Origin: Syncephalis fuscata
Taxonomy: Eukaryota; Zoopagomycota; Zoopagomycetes; Zoopagales; Piptocephalidaceae
Length of the DNA: 64,000 nt
Assembly: GCA_025786725.1 (NCBI GenBank)
Contig: JAHLTZ010000006.1
Span: 434,001 to 498,000 of the forward strand
Reading direction: 5' to 3'
The notes below the pieces were generated by a model, which saw nothing but the letters and a program-made list of their open reading frames with translations, was not told where the DNA came from and searched no databases. Shown piece by piece: positions 59,938-64,000 of the stretch. Numbering within the stretch: the first letter of the stretch is position 1; the number at the start of each line of letters is the position of its first letter. A program made the translations under genes and the position numbers.

Positions 59938-62900
59938 ATGGCTCGTAGACATCGTTCCTCTGCCGTTGAGAACGATGACTCTAATCTCGTACAATTACCG
60001 GCCAATTCTGTCACACCCACTACTGTGGCCCAATTACTAAAAAATCAACATGCTAAAGAGCAGCCGTACACCGACTGCGGTACTACCACTTTGGTATCAG
60101 TCAACCCGGGTCGTGCACTTTCATTGATGCAGGATGAGAGTGCAAAGGCATATGCAAAAGAATACAAAGATATCAATAGTGCCGATACACCATCGCTGCC
60201 ACCGCATGTGTTTGCTCTGGCCTCTAAAGCTTACCTTCATTTGCGCCGTTTGGGTCAAGATCAAGCGGTAGTATTGACGTAAGTGACAAGTTTTGAATTA
60301 TTTTATTATTTTGATTGACAAGCATTGCAACATTAGTGGTACCGCTGGTAGTGGTAAAACAGAAAGTCATAAGGCTTTAGTGCGTCAACTATGTCTTTTG
60401 GCCGCTCATTCAAAGAAGGATGCCAAGATGCACGTGCAGATTCAACAGGCTCAGCATGTTCTTGAAGCCTTTGGCAATACACGCAGTGTCAATAATCCAA
60501 ATGCCTCTCGTTATGGTCTATTTGAAGAACTGCAATTTAATGAGCGTGGCCGTGTTGTCGGCGCCAAATTCCTTACATTTGGCTTTGAAAAGACACGTGT
60601 TGTTGCAACCAATTCACAAGAACGTAGCTTCCATGCCTTTTACTATTTGTTGGCTGGAGCCAGCAGCGAAGAACGTCAACGCTGGCAGCTGCGTGATATT
60701 ACATCATATGCATACCTACGTGGAAGAGCTACACAAATACCTGGGGTAGATGATACACTAAAGTATCAAGAAGTTACCGAAGCTATGCGTGTGTGTGGTA
60801 TCAAAAGCCGTGCTCGCGATCAAATATTCCAATTACTATCAGCAATTCTGCATCTTGGTGAGCTCGAATTTGATGAAGGCGAGTTGCCTGATGATGCGTG
60901 TACGATACGCAATCATGACCAATTAGAAGTTGTTGCCACATTACTTGGTGTAACAACTGCAGCACTTGAAACAGCTTTAACACACCAAACAAAACAAGTT
61001 CGTGGTGATGTGTGCACCGTATTGCTGAATCCCGAGTCAGCACGCCAACATCGAGATGGATTTGCTTGTGCACTTTATTCCTTGCTATTCACATGGCTTG
61101 TTGAATGTCTTAATCAAAAGCTATGTCATGAAGAAGAGACTGTTAATATTGTTGCATTACTCGATCCACAAGGCTTCCGTACTAGCTCTGATAGCTCTAA
61201 TAACAGCAAAGGAGCAGCTACAGCCGACTTTGAAGCATTTTTAACCAATTTTGCAGCTGAACGTGTACAAGCTTATGCATCACGTCGGGCATTTGAAGGT
61301 CCAGTAGATGCTGAAATGCGTGCTGATGGTATACCCACATCTCGTGCACCTTACAGCGATAACTCAGCTTGTATCGAACTACTACGTGGTAGTGATGCCG
61401 ATAAAAAGAAGTGTATATTGGCCATTTTAGATTCAGAAATATCCAAAAAAGACAATATTAATTCAGAAGGACTTGCATCAAAATTAAACCAAAAGCTATC
61501 AAATCATCCCAACTTCTCGTTGGGCTCTGCTAAAAACAACACTTGGACTATAAGCCATTTTGCCGGAAAGGTCAACTATGCCGATCCATATACACTTGAA
61601 AAGCATGCCGACATTTTGGTACCAGATTTAGTAAGCATCTGTCGCGCATCAAAGCTGCCATTCGTGGCTGAACTATTCAGTACTATCGCCATTGCTACCG
61701 AGTCTGATCCACGGGACGATAAAGCTATTGTGGCAGCCCGTCCTCAAGGAAAGCTTATGCGCTCGCCATCTCGTCGATTCAAACGTGATGCCACTCGACT
61801 CAAGGCGTCAAGTGCCAATGGCGACGAACACTCACTAAGTGATAGTCATAACGGCCAAGCGCCTTCCTCGCCTACATTCTCATCAGTTAACAGCAAGAAT
61901 GGCATTGCACGACAATTAGATAATACAATGAGTGAATTTTTTATTACATTAGACGAATGCCGCATCTGGTTCGCATATCATGTACAGCCTAATAGTCAAG
62001 ATATTGCCGGCAATGCATCCGGTGCAGCACCAAAAATTGATGTAAAACATGTACAAGCTCAAGTACAAGCACTATCGCTACCAGAATTGGTACGCCAGCG
62101 ACACGCTGTTCCCGATATGACTATTGGCTTTGGACACGAAGAATTTTTAGAACGCTATGCGCCAATTATTCGATCATTGCAACTTAACGCGTCGCGTCCA
62201 CCACGAGAAAAGATTAATGCATTGGCTATGCTTAATCACTGGGGTGATAATGACATTCGCACGGGTAATCGACGCGTATTTTTATCAGAACCAATTTGGC
62301 GACAATTAGAAAACTCGCTAAAACAGCATGAAAAAGGCGAACGTGGCAAAGATCAGTCCACAAAAGCTGATTCGATTAAAGACAGTTCAGCCGGTAATAG
62401 TGCTGTAGATGAACATCAGGCTCATAGAAACCGTCAATCAGCCGCTTACAGTAGCACAAGTACTGGATTTAATCCTCATGCCGTAAATACACCTGGTGAT
62501 GAAACCAATAGTATACTTAGTGAAGATGGCTACTTTGAAATGCGCAATCATGGTGCTTTTGTGCCGACTATCCGTGGTAATGGCTCTAATAGTGCACGCG
62601 GTAGCACCATTGGTGGTGGTAGTGTCCATGGTGGCCGTAATAGCAGATATGATGATGATAGTGCATCAGCCTATGAATCCATCTATCATGGTGGTGCCAA
62701 TAATAGTGGTACACGTAGTGAGTCTGGCCGCAATGATCATTTACGCCAAATGTGGGGCGATGATCCAGTTAACAATATGGGCAAGATGAATGACAGTGAA
62801 CAAATAGACGAGAAAAATCACGAAGAAGAGGAAGAGGAGGAAGAAGAAGTATCACGTCAGCGTCGTTGCTGGGTCTGCTGTACTTGGGGACTTACCTGGT

Positions 62901-64000
62901 GGATTCCTACCTGCTGTATATCTTCATGCGGCAGAATGAAGCGTGAAGATATCCAAATGGCCTGGCGTGAAAAAGTTGCCATTTGCATTATTATCTTCTT
63001 TTTCTGTCTTATATCGTGCTGTTTATTGTACTACTACCGTCTATGCTTTGTCCCAAGTCATATGTGTTTTCAACTGAAGAAGTGGGCTATCATCAAGGCC
63101 CTGATGATCTGTTTATGTCGATTTACGGTGTTGTGTATGATGTTAGTATATTTGCACGCAATGGACACGGATCTGTGCAACGAAAGGCATCTAAGGACGA
63201 CATGCTACAATTTGGTGGCCAGGATGTCACGCCATTGTTCCCATTGCCACTGACAGAAGCATGTCCAGGATTGGTTTCAAAGACCTACGTAGAAGTTAAA
63301 GACAATCGTACATTGACCATGAACGCGTTTGTGCATCGATCAGGCGATGATCCTCGAGTAGATGTTACTTCAGATTTACATCAACAAAATTGGTATAAAA
63401 ATCATGTACTTACTACATTAAAGCGTAGCCGAAAAGGTGAAGTGGCATTTGAAACGAAGCAAGTCGCCGATGAAGCGCGTATTAATAATCGCCGTTGGTG
63501 TATCATTGACCAAAATGTTATTGATTTGACATATTACTACGATACGTTAGCGGATCCATCAGCAGCTGCACTTAATCTAACTGAATTTACGTATTTCACA
63601 AAGGCTATTGATCCACTATTCACGGAATACAATGGTCAAGATAATACAAAACGATTCCAGCAACTCAATCCACCCGTGTTCCGTAAAATGGTGCGCAACT
63701 GTATGATGAACGCTTTTAAAGTGGGTGTAGTTGATCAACGACACTCTATTCGATGCCAATTGGCCGACTATCTACTATTGACGACTGCCTGTCTTATAGT
63801 GGCAGTAATTTTTGTTAAATTCTTGGCTGCATTGCAATTAGGAACACGTCGAAATCCTGAAGATCATGACAAATTTGTCATTTGTCAGGTGCCGTGCTAT
63901 ACTGAAGGTGAAGATTCACTACAGCAAGCATTTGAGTCGTTAGCCATGCTTAATTACGACGACAAGCGTAAACTGATCTTTGTTATTGCTGATGGTATGA
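59938..64000 (+). CDS. Chitin synthase with N-terminal myosin-like motor domain (class V/VII), 5' part
   Basis: Plasma-membrane enzyme that polymerises UDP-GlcNAc into chitin; the myosin-like head helps deliver or hold it at sites of growth. Exon 1 (59938-60278) opens MARRHRSSAVENDDSN and ends QDQAVVLT; exon 2 starts at 60337 with GTAGSGKTES, the motor P-loop, so the intron falls just before it. Other motor landmarks are altered: NNPNASRYGLFEELQF (switch I) and ALLDPQGF where DIxGFE is usual. A Ser/Gly-rich linker and an acidic run (about 62820-62850) lead to a Cys-rich pair of membrane helices (WVCCTWGLTWWIPTCC, ICIIIFFFCLISCCL), then the synthase region (LCPKSYVFSTEEVGYHQG, DDLFMSIYGVVYDVSIFAR, KLIFVIADGM). 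A one-base break lies near 63025. The catalytic core continues beyond the window. Confidence 0.92.

Noticed and set aside
1-64000. tRNA, rRNA or CRISPR features
   Set aside because: No T-loop-like GTTCRA motif in a cloverleaf context, no rRNA-like sequence and no spaced direct-repeat array were found by eye; a tRNAscan run would be decisive.

Overview
This is a nuclear window from an early-diverging fungus. Non-coding DNA is mostly AT-rich. Protein genes carry many short introns (about 45-90 nt, GTAAGT-like donors, AG acceptors). Several families are fungal: chitin synthase fused to a myosin-like head, Ugo1, Hst3/4-type sirtuin, HOM2, TSC1, P5B ATPase. A secreted kinase-like protein, an ankyrin/nucleotidyltransferase giant and a class V/VII chitin synthase suggest a zygomycete-grade lineage, possibly Zoopagomycota (Syncephalis-like). 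That placement is inference from gene content recalled without a search.

Layout: a BRCT-repeat repair protein (5' part, minus); an Hst3/Hst4-type sirtuin (minus); HOM2 aspartate-semialdehyde dehydrogenase (plus); a CorA/Mnr2 magnesium transporter (minus); a P5B ATPase with a Cys-rich secreted-type N-terminus (plus); a FAAH-like amidase (minus); a secreted kinase-like protein (plus); a PITH-domain protein (plus); TSC1/hamartin (minus); YKT6 SNARE (plus); a Treslin/Sld3-like replication factor (minus); UGO1 (minus) divergent from ATP11 (plus); a ~6.2 kb nucleotidyltransferase-ankyrin gene (minus); a b561-like membrane protein (minus); an unrecognised Trp/His/Gln-rich membrane protein (plus); a decayed DNA transposon with terminal inverted repeats; a ~4.8 kb stretch with no convincing gene; a low-complexity nuclear-type protein (plus); an F-box protein (minus); and the 5' part of a myosin-head chitin synthase (plus, running off the end).

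The most pervasive oddity is that many conserved genes change reading frame mid-exon. Nearly every change is explained by one missing base in or beside a short homopolymer (for example CCCC, AAAA, TTTTT). The P5B ATPase alone has at least eight. The protein stays conserved on both sides, which points to assembly indels rather than gene decay, although real frameshifting cannot be excluded from sequence alone. Gene spans below therefore run through these breaks.

Intergenic DNA is of two kinds. Most is very AT-rich. A few genes (sirtuin, P5B ATPase, the 597-residue protein, chitin synthase) instead have 1.4-4.8 kb upstream regions that are less AT-rich and pyrimidine-rich on the coding strand. 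The least described items are the membrane protein at 43950-45724, the transposon at 46155-47396, the dispersed repeat flanking the amidase, and the kinase-like protein lacking a DFG aspartate.
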